Counted from the first letter of the stretch, positions 1 through 7,259 are shown. The stretch is DNA of 19,023 nt from Deltaproteobacteria bacterium (GCA_003646995.1 QMLZ01000033.1:1-19023); one strand, 5' to 3'. The notes: a model not told the origin generated them from the sequence alone. Program-made: numbers and translations.

Positions 1-1088
1 GCACGTGCCGCAACAGCCCCATGCCCCCTTTGGGCGCCGCAAGCGGGCTTGTTCGTATATACTCTGAAACCATCGTATTTCATATTGGGGAGTTTATAGG
101 GGCCACCCAGCATTGAGCCCGCATAGTATACGGTGGCTATTCCAAAACTAGTATATGCGCCTCCATCTAAATAGCATTTGTGTTTAAGGGCCACAAGAGT
201 GCCGTCCTTTTTCACGCCGAGCGTCATCTCGTGAATGAACTGGTGTCGGGACCTGCCGTGCATGAAAACCTCTTCGCGGCTGTAAATCACCTTCACCGGC
301 TTACCTGTCAATTTGGACAGCAACGCGGCGCTCATTTCTGCTGGAGTCCCCTCGGCTTTGCTCCCAAATCCGCCTCCAACGTAAGGTTTGACTACCCGTA
401 CCTTTCCTACGGGTATACCCAAAACCATTGCTACCGTGCGCATAACATAATGGGGGGTCTGGGTAGAGGTGTAAAGGGTGAGGTTGCCCAGATAATCATA
501 GTCGGCTATACATCCATGGGGTTCTAGGGCTGCTGATTCCTGCCTCTTGTTGATAAATTTGTCAGTTCGGATTAGATCACATTCTTTAAAGGCGGCCTCG
601 ACATGTCCAAATTCCTGGTGAACCTCCGCACACACGTTTCTTGGGAAATCCTCGTGGATTACCGGCGCTCCCTCGGCCATAGCCTCTTCTATGGTAAACA
701 CGGCAGGCAATTCTTCGTAATCGACCTTAATTAGGGATAATGCCTCTTGAGCGGTTTCCATGTCCACGGCAGCGACAGCTGCTACCTCATCTCCCACATA
801 ACGCACCTTGTCATGGCAAAAAAGGGTCTCATCATACCGGGCGGGACTGACCCCATACTTGACAAGCCCGGCTTCCTTCGCTGTGACCACCGCCTTAACA
901 CCAGGCAGTCGCGCCGCCTTTGACGTGTCAATATTTAATATCTTGGCATGGGGAAGTGGGCTATGAAGAATCGCTCCATAGAGCATTCCAGGAAGAATCA
1001 GGTCATCTACATATTTAGCCCGACCTGTTGCCTTGTCAGGGGCATCCAGACGCGGCGCCCTCTGATTAATTACGCTGTAGTCCTTCAT
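1..1088 (-). CDS. Molybdenum hydroxylase large (molybdopterin-binding) subunit, xanthine dehydrogenase / 4-hydroxybenzoyl-CoA reductase type; C-terminus cut by window edge
   Basis: Translating the minus strand from the ATG at 1088 gives 362 uninterrupted residues running off the left edge. A purine-rich Shine-Dalgarno (AAAGGGGGG) lies about 6 bases upstream. Residues about 20-125 form the aldehyde oxidase/xanthine dehydrogenase a/b hammerhead domain, with VRYVGDEVAAV at 95-105. The molybdopterin-binding domain follows, with the hallmark GGGFGSK at 238-244 and GAQRGHG at 351-357. In the family this subunit carries the Mo-cofactor and hydroxylates, or dehydroxylates, a heteroaromatic, aldehyde or CoA-thioester substrate. 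The RGHG form, rather than the FRGFG of classical xanthine dehydrogenase, resembles hydroxybenzoyl-CoA reductase-like members as I recall them. Roughly 400 residues, including the catalytic Glu region, lie outside the window. It follows the 2Fe-2S subunit gene by 23 bases. Family assignment is firm; substrate is unknown. Confidence 0.93.
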   Translation of the reverse strand, partial: MKDYSVINQRAPRLDAPDKATGRAKYVDDLILPGMLYGAILHSPLPHAKILNIDTSKAARLPGVKAVVTAKEAGLVKYGVSPARYDETLFCHDKVRYVGDEVAAVAAVDMETAQEALSLIKVDYEELPAVFTIEEAMAEGAPVIHEDFPRNVCAEVHQEFGHVEAAFKECDLIRTDKFINKRQESAALEPHGCIADYDYLGNLTLYTSTQTPHYVMRTVAMVLGIPVGKVRVVKPYVGGGFGSKAEGTPAEMSAALLSKLTGKPVKVIYSREEVFMHGRSRHQFIHEMTLGVKKDGTLVALKHKCYLDGGAYTSFGIATVYYAGSMLGGPYKLPNMKYDGFRVYTNKPACGAQRGHGAVAAR

Positions 1089-1111
1089 TTGTTTGCCCCC
1101 CTTTACTCTAT

Positions 1112-1585
1112 CTATTCCTTGGCCATGTATTGAGAAGCCGCCTCAATGGCATCGATGATCTTTTGGTATCCTGTGCACCTGCAAAGATTACCTGATATTG
1201 CCCTGCGGATCTCCCCGCGGTCAGGCCTTGGATTGTTTTCCAATAAGTTTTTAGCAGTAAGTATCATTCCAGGCGTGCAAAAACCACACTGAATCGCGCC
1301 CTTTTCCACGAAGGCCTCTTGAATGGGATGAAGGCCCTTAGGGCTTTCCAGTCCCTCAATTGTCTGAATTTCTCTTCCATTGGCCTGGACGGCCAATACT
1401 AAGCATGAGTTTACGGGCATGCCGTCCATTAGCACTGTGCATGAACCGCAATCTCCGACCTCACAACCTTTTTTCGTTCCAATCAGATGAAGTTCATCAC
1501 GCAAAAAATCCACGAGTGTCTGGTTTGGTTTCACCGCAACCTCATGGAGCTTGCCGTTAACCGTTATGGAAATGAGCCTTTTCAT
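1112..1585 (-). CDS. Molybdenum hydroxylase small subunit, two [2Fe-2S] clusters (CoxS/XdhC-like)
   Basis: This 157-residue protein has the normal length for a stand-alone [2Fe-2S] subunit of the xanthine dehydrogenase family. The N-terminal plant-ferredoxin-like domain has the cluster ligands in GCEVGDCGSC (about 40-49) plus a Cys in VNSCLV. The C-terminal four-helix domain has CGFCTPGM (about 100-107) and GNLCRCTGY (about 132-140), the ligands of the second cluster. It relays electrons between the Mo-cofactor subunit and the FAD subunit. The ATG at 1585 follows GAGGGTGG. It sits between the FAD-subunit gene (34-base gap) and the large-subunit gene (23-base gap) on the same strand, clearly one operon. 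Confidence 0.96.
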   Translation of the reverse strand: MKRLISITVNGKLHEVAVKPNQTLVDFLRDELHLIGTKKGCEVGDCGSCTVLMDGMPVNSCLVLAVQANGREIQTIEGLESPKGLHPIQEAFVEKGAIQCGFCTPGMILTAKNLLENNPRPDRGEIRRAISGNLCRCTGYQKIIDAIEAASQYMAKE

Positions 1586-1619
1586 GATCCACCCTCTCTA
1601 ATAATTCTAATGGTTGGAT

Positions 1620-2498
1620 TTAAGATTTGGTGGCCGCCTCATAAGCGGTGTTTAAAGCCCTCTTGGTAAGCACTGCCACCATGTCTCTACGATACTCCGC
1701 CGATGCTCTGAAATCGTCAATAGGTTTGGCATCCGAAGCCGCTGCTTCACCTGCCTTTTCAAACAAGGAAATCGAAGGGCTTTCCCCTTTTACCAGGTTT
1801 TCGGCTGAAAGGGCGCGTATTGGGATGGGGGCAACGGCACCCAGGACTACCCTGGCCTCGCGGATGTGTTTTCCGTCCTGATCCAGCTGCACAAAGGCAG
1901 CCACGTTTACAATGGATATTTCTAAGGCCCGCCTTACCCCCAGCTTTATGTAATGGGCACCGTACATGCCCGATGGGATGGGCACGAGGATTTCTTGGAT
2001 TAGTTCATCGGGGCCTATCGAGGTCTCCCCAGGTCCTTTAAAAAGCTCCTCAACCTTAACTTCCCTTTCATTGTTCTTACTTTTGAGTAACACCTTGGCT
2101 CCGTAAGCCATCAGGGAAGGCGGCAGGTCTGCTGCAGGCCTCGCTGAGCCTAGATTTCCCGCTATTGTTGCAAGGTTGCGAATAAGTGGAGAACCTAGGT
2201 TCTGGGCACCCAATGACACAGCTTCTACCTTTTGAGAGATTTCTTGAGATGAGGCTATATCAGCGACCTTTTCAGCAGCACCAATCCGAACAGTTCCTCC
2301 CGAAGTCCTTATACCCTTCATCTCGGCCAACCTATCAACGCAAACCACATGCTGCGGGCTTATGAGCTTTTTTTTCATGTTCACAAGGAGATCCGTGCCG
2401 CCAGCCAGGGCCTTTGCCTTGTCCCCGAACTCTGCCATTATGTCACACGCTTCTGAAAGCGTTTGTGGTTCGTGGTAATCAAATTGCGGCAGTAACAT
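1620..2498 (-). CDS. Molybdenum hydroxylase medium subunit, FAD-binding (CoxM/XdhB-like)
   Basis: This 292-residue FAD_binding_5 / CO dehydrogenase flavoprotein-type subunit passes electrons from the iron-sulfur subunit to the external acceptor. FAD-binding motifs are AGGTDLLVNMK near residue 33 and NLATIAGNLGSARPAAD near 107. The C-terminal CO_deh_flav_C domain covers about 170-285. I chose the ATG at 2498, six bases after GGGAGGG; a TTG two codons upstream is too close to that site. 4-hydroxybenzoyl-CoA reductase beta subunits carry a Cys-rich loop of about 40 residues, binding a [4Fe-4S] cluster, just after the second FAD motif. That loop is absent here: AGNLGSARPAADLPPSL runs straight through. 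A plain hydroxylase is therefore more likely than a true reductase. Confidence 0.95.
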   Translation of the reverse strand: MLLPQFDYHEPQTLSEACDIMAEFGDKAKALAGGTDLLVNMKKKLISPQHVVCVDRLAEMKGIRTSGGTVRIGAAEKVADIASSQEISQKVEAVSLGAQNLGSPLIRNLATIAGNLGSARPAADLPPSLMAYGAKVLLKSKNNEREVKVEELFKGPGETSIGPDELIQEILVPIPSGMYGAHYIKLGVRRALEISIVNVAAFVQLDQDGKHIREARVVLGAVAPIPIRALSAENLVKGESPSISLFEKAGEAAASDAKPIDDFRASAEYRRDMVAVLTKRALNTAYEAATKS

Positions 2499-2533
2499 AC
2501 TCAACCCTCCCTTTTATAAAAATCAGGGCACTG

Positions 2534-2556
2534 AAAAACCGGGTGCCTCCCCACCC
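2534..2556 (-). terminator. Weak hairpin plus T-run between iclR-type gene and FAD-subunit gene
   Basis: On the minus strand a GGGTG/CACCC stem (2552-2556 with 2541-2545, six-base loop) is followed two bases later by five Ts (2538-2534). The stem is only five base pairs. It would at most attenuate read-through from the regulator gene into the enzyme genes. It may have no function. Confidence 0.3.
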
Positions 2557-2600
2557 CTGGCGGTCTCTCAATGGCCTGTAAGCAACCTTTTTCTTTCAAC

Positions 2601-3371
2601 TTAGCCTAAAGACAACTTTTTATCTATCCTCTTACCAACCTGCACCAAGAATTCTGCACAGCCCTTTATATTTTCGTCTTTCAATTGACTGCTCAACCCT
2701 ACCACCCAAAGCGCGGATAGAGCTCCAGCCTGGGAACTGTTTAAGGGCACTGCGATCGCCCGTATCCCTTCGATATACTCCTCCTTGTCAAGGGCAAACC
2801 CTTGATTTTTAACTTGTCGTACCATTTCTAAATACCGGTCAGGATCGGTGCATGTATTGGGTGTGTATCTCTTAAGTTTTTTTCTGCGCAATAGTTCCTT
2901 TACCCTTTGCTCTGGCATTTGTGCAAGCAGGGCCTTTCCTGTGGCCCCCGCGAACAAAGGGATTCTCATTCCGATTTCAGAGGACACTTTTATATCCACT
3001 GGTGAGTCGACCTTGTCAATGATGGTGATTCGTTCCCCAGACAGGGTCCCGACAAATGCAGAAAGCCTTGTTTCTTTTGCCACCTTTTCGAGCCAAGGCC
3101 GGGCGACCTCGGCGAGATTGAAATTCTTGGCTGCTTTTCTCCCCAGCACATAAAGCACGGGGCCAAGTATGAAGCGGTTATCTTTGTTGTTTTCCAGTAT
3201 CCCTAAAGATTGCAGTGTGTGAACTATATTGAATACGGTACTCTTGTTATACTCAAGGACCCGGGCCGTTTCACTTATTCCCATACCGGTTTCTGACCTT
3301 GAAATCACCTCCAAGATGCTAAAACACTTATCAATGGCGGGAACACGCTTGAATTCAACCTTAGGCTTCAT
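2601..3371 (-). CDS. IclR-family transcriptional regulator
   Basis: This 256-residue protein is of typical IclR length. The N-terminal winged helix-turn-helix covers about residues 11-72, including GISETARVLEYNKSTVFNIV. The C-terminal ligand-sensing domain covers about 75-250, with IPLFAGATGKALLA and the typical EYIEGIRAIAVPL near the effector pocket. IclR proteins usually control the adjacent catabolic or uptake genes in response to an aromatic or organic acid. It is the first gene of the run leading into the three Mo-hydroxylase subunits (102-base gap) and lies downstream of dctM, so it probably governs both sets. A consensus-like promoter lies about 50-80 bases upstream, and two inverted repeats near it are candidate operators. 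Confidence 0.93.
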   Translation of the reverse strand: MKPKVEFKRVPAIDKCFSILEVISRSETGMGISETARVLEYNKSTVFNIVHTLQSLGILENNKDNRFILGPVLYVLGRKAAKNFNLAEVARPWLEKVAKETRLSAFVGTLSGERITIIDKVDSPVDIKVSSEIGMRIPLFAGATGKALLAQMPEQRVKELLRRKKLKRYTPNTCTDPDRYLEMVRQVKNQGFALDKEEYIEGIRAIAVPLNSSQAGALSALWVVGLSSQLKDENIKGCAEFLVQVGKRIDKKLSLG

Positions 3372-3401
3372 TTTCGTTTAGAGAGCTGTAGTTTCATGTG
3401 A

Positions 3402-3413
3402 TCTCTGGAGAGA
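3402..3413. promoter_or_regulatory. Short palindrome near the predicted start site of the iclR-type gene
   Basis: TCTCT-GG-AGAGA is a perfect 5+5 inverted repeat just downstream of the -10 element at 3424-3429, roughly at +5 to +16 of the inferred transcript. The position would suit autorepression by a dimeric regulator. Five-base arms are short and could be chance. Confidence 0.25.
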
Positions 3414-3423
3414 ACTCTTGTTT

Positions 3424-3452
3424 TCTATAGCAATCCTACTTGTGCATGTCAA
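3424..3452 (-). promoter_or_regulatory. Sigma-70-type promoter of the iclR-Mo-hydroxylase operon
   Basis: On the minus strand TTGACA (3452-3447), a 17-base spacer and TATAGA (3429-3424) give a perfect -35 and a good -10 at ideal spacing. It lies 53 bases upstream of the regulator's ATG. It is one of the best promoter matches in the window. Confidence 0.75.
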
Positions 3453-3474
3453 GCAAAAAATATGGTGGATTATA

Positions 3475-3510
3475 CCTTATTATTTAGGGGTAGGCCCAAA
3501 TAGTATAAGG
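3475..3510. promoter_or_regulatory. Imperfect inverted repeat between dctM and the iclR promoter
   Basis: CCTTATTATTT (3475-3485) pairs with AAATAGTATAAGG (3498-3510), with a two-base bulge. It starts 22 bases upstream of the iclR -35 element, so it could be an operator. It could instead be a 3' hairpin of the dctPQM transcript, though no T-run follows. Confidence 0.3.
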
Positions 3511-3566
3511 AGTGCAGTGCTATGGCCGCACCAATTCATAAACATGCAGGATAGTCCAAGAGGCTT

Positions 3567-4880
3567 CTAGTACATGAGATTGGGAAGGAATAGGATTAAC
3601 TGCGGAAAGGCTATAAGAATTATTACGCCAGCAATCACGGCCAAAAGAAAAGGAAATATGCCCTTGAAGATAGTTTCTAAAGGTATTTCGCCTATTACAC
3701 TCCTTGCCACGCCGAAAACCACATATACATTGATACCTACAGGGGGAGTTATGACCCCCATTTCAGTTACCATAACTATTATGATCCCGAACCAAATCGG
3801 ATCATACCCGAGGCTGCTGACCAGAGGAAAGAATACCGGAACGGTGAGCATCACAAATGCCAGGGCATCCATGAAACAGCCACCCAGGAAGTAGATGAAC
3901 ACAATGATCGCCATTATCATGTATCGAGGAAGCTCAAAGCCCCCCACCCAGGTGGCTATATTGAAAGGGATGCGGGTCACAGCTAGGAATTTTCCGAAAA
4001 TGACAGCTCCTGCTATTAGCATCATCACCATGCACGAAGTCCTGAGGGTTTCATATAGAGATTTAACGAAGCCCTGCCAGGTCAGTTGCCTGCGAAGCAC
4101 AGATAGGGCGAGTACGCCAAAGGCCCCTACGGCGGCTGCCTCTGTAGGGGTGAATATCCCGAAGAACAAGCCGCCTATAACCAACAAGAATACCGCCAAG
4201 GTTTCACTCATGTACCATAGGGAGCGAAGCCTTTCTTTCCACGAAAATCTTTCTCCTGGGGGGCCTTGTTCGGGATTTCTCCTGCACCTAATATATATGG
4301 AAATGACAAATAATATGGTCACGAGTATGGCGGGCACAATGCCTGCCACAAACAGCTTTCCAATGGACTGCTCCGTGAGGATTCCGTATACGATCAGCAC
4401 AATACTGGGAGGCATAATCATACCTAGTCCACCGCCCGAGGCTACAGAACCCGTGGCCAACTCATTGGCATAGTTATACCTTTTCATTTCGGGGAGGCCG
4501 ACGGTAGCCATGGTTGCGGCGGTAGCAGGAGAAGACCCGCATACTGCACCAAAGGCAGTGCAAGCGGAAACAGTGGCCATGGCGAGTCCGCCTCTAATAC
4601 TGCCCAGATACTTGTATGCAGCGTCATAAAGTCTACGGCTTATCCCACTGTTAAAGGCAAGTTGTCCCATTAAGACAAAGAGGGGAATTGTGGTCAGCCC
4701 GTAGGAGGAGAACACCTCATAAACGTTTCTTGACAATAAGGCTAGTCCCCCCTTGAAGGATACCATGATGCTGAATCCTACGTACCCAACGAGTGCCATG
4801 ACAAAGGCCACAGGCATTCTCGTCAGAAATATGACTACCATTACGGCAATTCCGATTATGCCTATTGTTGTTGCGTCCAT
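3567..4880 (-). CDS. dctM: TRAP transporter large permease, DctM family
   Basis: This 437-residue, highly hydrophobic protein has about a dozen membrane segments, the usual DctM size. Family signatures include TTIPLFVLMGQLAFNSG near 60, FGAVCGSSPATAATMATVGLPEM near 111, GGGLGMIMPPSIVLIVYG near 149 and FTPTEAAAVGAFG near 244. It forms the ion-coupled translocation channel for the substrate delivered by DctP. It starts three bases after the dctQ stop, without a strong Shine-Dalgarno, so its translation is probably coupled to dctQ. The gene name denotes the family; the substrate need not be a C4-dicarboxylate. Confidence 0.95.
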   Translation of the reverse strand: MDATTIGIIGIAVMVVIFLTRMPVAFVMALVGYVGFSIMVSFKGGLALLSRNVYEVFSSYGLTTIPLFVLMGQLAFNSGISRRLYDAAYKYLGSIRGGLAMATVSACTAFGAVCGSSPATAATMATVGLPEMKRYNYANELATGSVASGGGLGMIMPPSIVLIVYGILTEQSIGKLFVAGIVPAILVTILFVISIYIRCRRNPEQGPPGERFSWKERLRSLWYMSETLAVFLLVIGGLFFGIFTPTEAAAVGAFGVLALSVLRRQLTWQGFVKSLYETLRTSCMVMMLIAGAVIFGKFLAVTRIPFNIATWVGGFELPRYMIMAIIVFIYFLGGCFMDALAFVMLTVPVFFPLVSSLGYDPIWFGIIIVMVTEMGVITPPVGINVYVVFGVARSVIGEIPLETIFKGIFPFLLAVIAGVIILIAFPQLILFLPNLMY

Positions 4881-4883
4881 TGG

Positions 4884-5369
4884 TTACAATTCTTTCAATT
4901 TTCGAACGTTGTTCACTATGTCAGACAGGATTATCATTACGAACACGAGAAAACAGAAAGATACTACGTAGACGATGACGTATTCGGGGAACTCCAAGTT
5001 CATCGATACCTCGCCGGACCTATGCAGATCAAGGGCGTAAGCGGCCATCCTCCAAGTAATGGCCGCAAATAGACCCAGGCTCAATAAACTCGTAATTATA
5101 TCCAAAACAGTTTGAAACTTGGGTTTAAGTAATCGAAAGACGATTTCAACGCCTATGTGCCCTTTTACCTTTTGGGTGTATGGCAAGGCCATTGCGACAG
5201 ACAGGGTCGACATATATCCCACCAGTTCTACGGATCCGAAGATGGGATGGCGGAAGAACCTTCCCACAACGTCCACGCAAGTCAATCCCATCATTCCCAC
5301 CAGGCAGCAGGCGCCAATGACCTTCTGCTTGTCCATTATCCATTCAATAACTTTCCCGAATGCGTTCAT
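4884..5369 (-). CDS. dctQ: TRAP transporter small permease, DctQ family
   Basis: This 161-residue protein has four predicted membrane helices (about 16-36, 45-65, 86-108 and 128-150), the DctQ pattern. It contains the family-typical sequences VDVVGRFFRHPIFGSVEL and VKGHIGVEIV. DctQ partners DctM in the TRAP membrane complex. Its position between dctP and dctM, three bases before dctM, fits the standard gene order. The ATG at 5369 has only a weak ribosome site (GTGGATAG). A terminator-like hairpin lies just upstream. Confidence 0.92.
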   Translation of the reverse strand: MNAFGKVIEWIMDKQKVIGACCLVGMMGLTCVDVVGRFFRHPIFGSVELVGYMSTLSVAMALPYTQKVKGHIGVEIVFRLLKPKFQTVLDIITSLLSLGLFAAITWRMAAYALDLHRSGEVSMNLEFPEYVIVYVVSFCFLVFVMIILSDIVNNVRKLKEL

Positions 5370-5383
5370 AACTATCCACTCAC

Positions 5384-5418
5384 AAAAATAGGGCCGGATG
5401 AAGTGTCCAATCCGGCCC
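5384..5418 (-). terminator. Intrinsic terminator/attenuator between dctP and dctQ
   Basis: GGGCCGGAT (minus strand, 5418-5410) pairs perfectly with ATCCGGCCC (5399-5391) around a ten-base loop. TATTTTTG follows at once on the minus strand. A nine-pair GC-rich stem plus a T-run is a textbook intrinsic terminator. Inside an operon it probably lets some polymerase through, giving more binding protein (DctP) than membrane subunits, a ratio common for binding-protein-dependent transporters. Confidence 0.75.
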
Positions 5419-5433
5419 CTCCTTTCCGTGGGT

Positions 5434-6456
5434 TTACTTCAGGCTCTCCAGCACATTGGAGGTGTAATCCACAATCTGTTTGCCATCAAAGCCTTTCTTG
5501 TTCATGGCGTCTACGTATTCCTGGATAACAGGAGCAGCCGCTTTCTTCCATCTAGCCCGCTCTTTGCTTTTAAGCCCTATAATTTGGTTGCCCTGGTTAA
5601 GGAAAAATCTGATCCCCGCCATATCACTGGCGTCCCAGGCCTCACCGTGTTTTACGGCCCATTCCTTGTTGATTTCTTCGATGATGCTCTTGATGTCAGA
5701 AGGAAGCGAATTCCACTTGTCTTTATTCATGACAACAAAAAAGGTCGTGGTATAGGCCACGGAGTAAGCTGCCGTGCAATAGCGGGTCACTTCTCCCAGC
5801 TTCCATCCCTTGTTGGCCTCGAATGGGTAACATGCCCCATCTACCACGCCCTTCTGGAGCATCTGGTAGCATTCGGGCATGGGCTTGGGAACGGGCACTG
5901 CACCGAGGGCCTTCATAACCTTGGCACTCGTTCCATGAGACCTTATCTTAAGCCCTCTCATATCCTCAATCCTGCGCACGGCTTTATCCCTTGTAAAGAT
6001 TAGGCCCGGGCCGTGCGCGTGAAGGTACATCACTTGGGTGTCCATTAGTTCTTTTGGCTTAAAATGTTTGTACACGGCATTGGCTACTACTGTGGCAACC
6101 TTACCGCTCGGGTAACCCAAGGGCAGGTCTACTACAGCCATTACTGGGAAGCGTCCCCTTGTGTAGGCAAGTACGGAAAACCCGATGTCAGAGAGTCCGG
6201 TTACAACACCATCGTAACACTGTCTTGCTTTGGTAAGAGTCTGTCCCGGATAGTATTCAATCTTGACGCGCCCGTTGGTGCGTTTTTCCACCTCTTTGCA
6301 CCATGCCTCGGCCAGCTTACTCTGAATGTGTGTAGGAGGGAAAAAATTGCTATAAGTAAGTTTAATGGGGCCAGCGGTAGCCTTTGTTCCACCCGTTAGT
6401 ACAAATGCCATGCCGATTACAAGAATCAATGCACAAATGAAAAAATTCTTCCTCAT
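5434..6456 (-). CDS. dctP: TRAP transporter periplasmic substrate-binding protein, DctP family
   Basis: This 340-residue exported solute receptor has a Lys/Arg start, a hydrophobic stretch at about 5-24 and a probable cleavage after ATAG near residue 29, so it acts in the periplasm. The mature part starts with PIKLTYSNFFPPTH and carries GLKIRSHGT, containing the conserved Arg that binds the substrate carboxylate in this family. Later landmarks are LQKGVVDGACYPFEA and FFVVMNKDKWNSLP. I chose the ATG at 6456, seven bases after AAGGAGG; the GTG two codons upstream is too close. It heads the dctPQM set beside the Mo-hydroxylase genes, so an organic or aromatic acid used by that enzyme is a plausible ligand. 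Confidence 0.95.
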   Translation of the reverse strand: MRKNFFICALILVIGMAFVLTGGTKATAGPIKLTYSNFFPPTHIQSKLAEAWCKEVEKRTNGRVKIEYYPGQTLTKARQCYDGVVTGLSDIGFSVLAYTRGRFPVMAVVDLPLGYPSGKVATVVANAVYKHFKPKELMDTQVMYLHAHGPGLIFTRDKAVRRIEDMRGLKIRSHGTSAKVMKALGAVPVPKPMPECYQMLQKGVVDGACYPFEANKGWKLGEVTRYCTAAYSVAYTTTFFVVMNKDKWNSLPSDIKSIIEEINKEWAVKHGEAWDASDMAGIRFFLNQGNQIIGLKSKERARWKKAAAPVIQEYVDAMNKKGFDGKQIVDYTSNVLESLK

Positions 6457-6479
6457 GGTCACTCCTCCTTATTTTGTAT

Positions 6480-6520
6480 GGATCACCACCTGAAACCCAT
6501 TTCAGACCACCAAAGGATCC
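6480..6520 (-). promoter_or_regulatory. Two-tier hairpin in the dctP leader
   Basis: An outer stem GGATC/GATCC (6480-6484 with 6516-6520) encloses an inner CTGAAA/TTTCAG stem (6490-6495 with 6500-6505, four-base loop). It lies just upstream of the dctP ribosome-binding site. It could be an mRNA structure affecting translation or an operator pair. It matches no riboswitch that I recognise. Confidence 0.4.
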
Positions 6521-6550
6521 CCTCTCACCTCCCTTCATGGCTTGTCCTTA

Positions 6551-6573
6551 GTGGTTTCTCCTCACGAAACCAC
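6551..6573. promoter_or_regulatory. Perfect 8-bp inverted repeat upstream of dctP
   Basis: GTGGTTTC (6551-6558) and GAAACCAC (6566-6573) are exact reverse complements separated by seven bases. No T-run follows on the minus strand, so it is not an obvious terminator. A dimeric regulator such as the nearby IclR protein could bind it. A second short repeat, GCCTT-ttc-AAGGC, lies at 6584-6596. Confidence 0.4.
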
Positions 6574-6609
6574 GGTGGGGCAGGCCTTTTCAAGGCTTTT
6601 GTTGCCTCT

Positions 6610-6636
6610 ATTATAATAAATAACCCCGTAAGACAA
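6610..6636 (-). promoter_or_regulatory. Possible dctPQM promoter
   Basis: A perfect TATAAT (minus strand, 6615-6610) is preceded by TTGTCT (6636-6631) at a short 15-base spacing. It lies about 150 bases upstream of the dctP start and downstream of the IMP cyclohydrolase gene. The sub-optimal spacing may point to an activator-dependent promoter. Confidence 0.4.
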
Positions 6637-6662
6637 GGAAAAAACACAGTTGGCATTGGGCA

Positions 6663-7259
6663 TCAGACATGTACGGTTGAGAGATATTGACTGATTGCTG
6701 TGTCGTATTCTGAAGTAAGTTTGAAAACCTTCCGCGCAAGTTGAAAGCGCGTTTGAAGACTAGTCCGGCCCCCACTGTTTCTCATTTCCTCCAACACGAG
6801 CTTGTAATCGGACGGGTCCACTATTACAGTCACATATTTGAAATTTTTGGCCGCAGACCTGAGCATGGAAGGGCCGCCTATATCTATATTTTCTATGGCT
6901 TCATCTAACGTTACACTTTCCTTCTGGACGGTTTTTTGAAACTGGTAAAGATTAACCACCACCATGTCAATTGGTTTTATATCATGCTCTTTCATGGCCT
7001 TTGCGTGCTCCGGGTTATCCCTTATGGCCAAAAGGCCGCCATGCACCTTGGGATGAAGCGTCTTTACCCTTCCATCCATCATTTCGGGGAATCCCGTGTA
7101 CTCAGAGATATCTTTAACACTCACTCCTGCGTCCCTTAGGACCCTGGCTGTGCCACCGGTAGAAAGAATCTCTACCCCGAACCTGGAAAGCTCCAGTGCA
7201 AATTCCCCAACTCCGCTCTTATCGGTTACACTTATAATCGCTCGCTCTATCTTGGACAT
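6663..7259 (-). CDS. purH: Stand-alone IMP cyclohydrolase (N-terminal half of PurH)
   Basis: This 198-residue protein aligns to the N-terminal MGS-like domain of bifunctional PurH, which closes FAICAR to IMP in the last step of purine synthesis. Landmarks are [10 protein letters not shown] at 7-16, [10 protein letters not shown] at 32-41, [19 protein letters not shown] at 57-75 and [16 protein letters not shown] at 124-139, all well conserved. It stops at the domain boundary, just after [10 protein letters not shown]. The roughly 320-residue AICAR transformylase domain of common PurH is absent, and nothing like it follows before dctP. This looks like a natural split enzyme: the core is intact and the ATG follows GGGGAG. 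The transformylase must then be encoded elsewhere. A truncation by rearrangement cannot be excluded. Confidence 0.93.
   Translation of the reverse strand: MSKIERAIISVTDKSGVGEFALELSRFGVEILSTGGTARVLRDAGVSVKDISEYTGFPEMMDGRVKTLHPKVHGGLLAIRDNPEHAKAMKEHDIKPIDMVVVNLYQFQKTVQKESVTLDEAIENIDIGGPSMLRSAAKNFKYVTVIVDPSDYKLVLEEMRNSGGRTSLQTRFQLARKVFKLTSEYDTAISQYLSTVHV

Noticed and set aside
3895..4473. Long plus-strand open frame of 192 codons
   Set aside because: It is antisense to dctM, whose protein is clearly conserved. The composition (Thr, Met, Ile and Pro rich) is that of a membrane-gene antisense shadow.
5398..6003. Plus-strand open frame of 201 codons
   Set aside because: It is antisense to dctP and includes the dctP-dctQ terminator. 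It has no family resemblance.
6463..6662. Remnant of the PurH transformylase domain downstream of the cyclohydrolase gene
   Set aside because: The minus-strand sequence holds leader repeats and a promoter-like element but no readable transformylase motifs.
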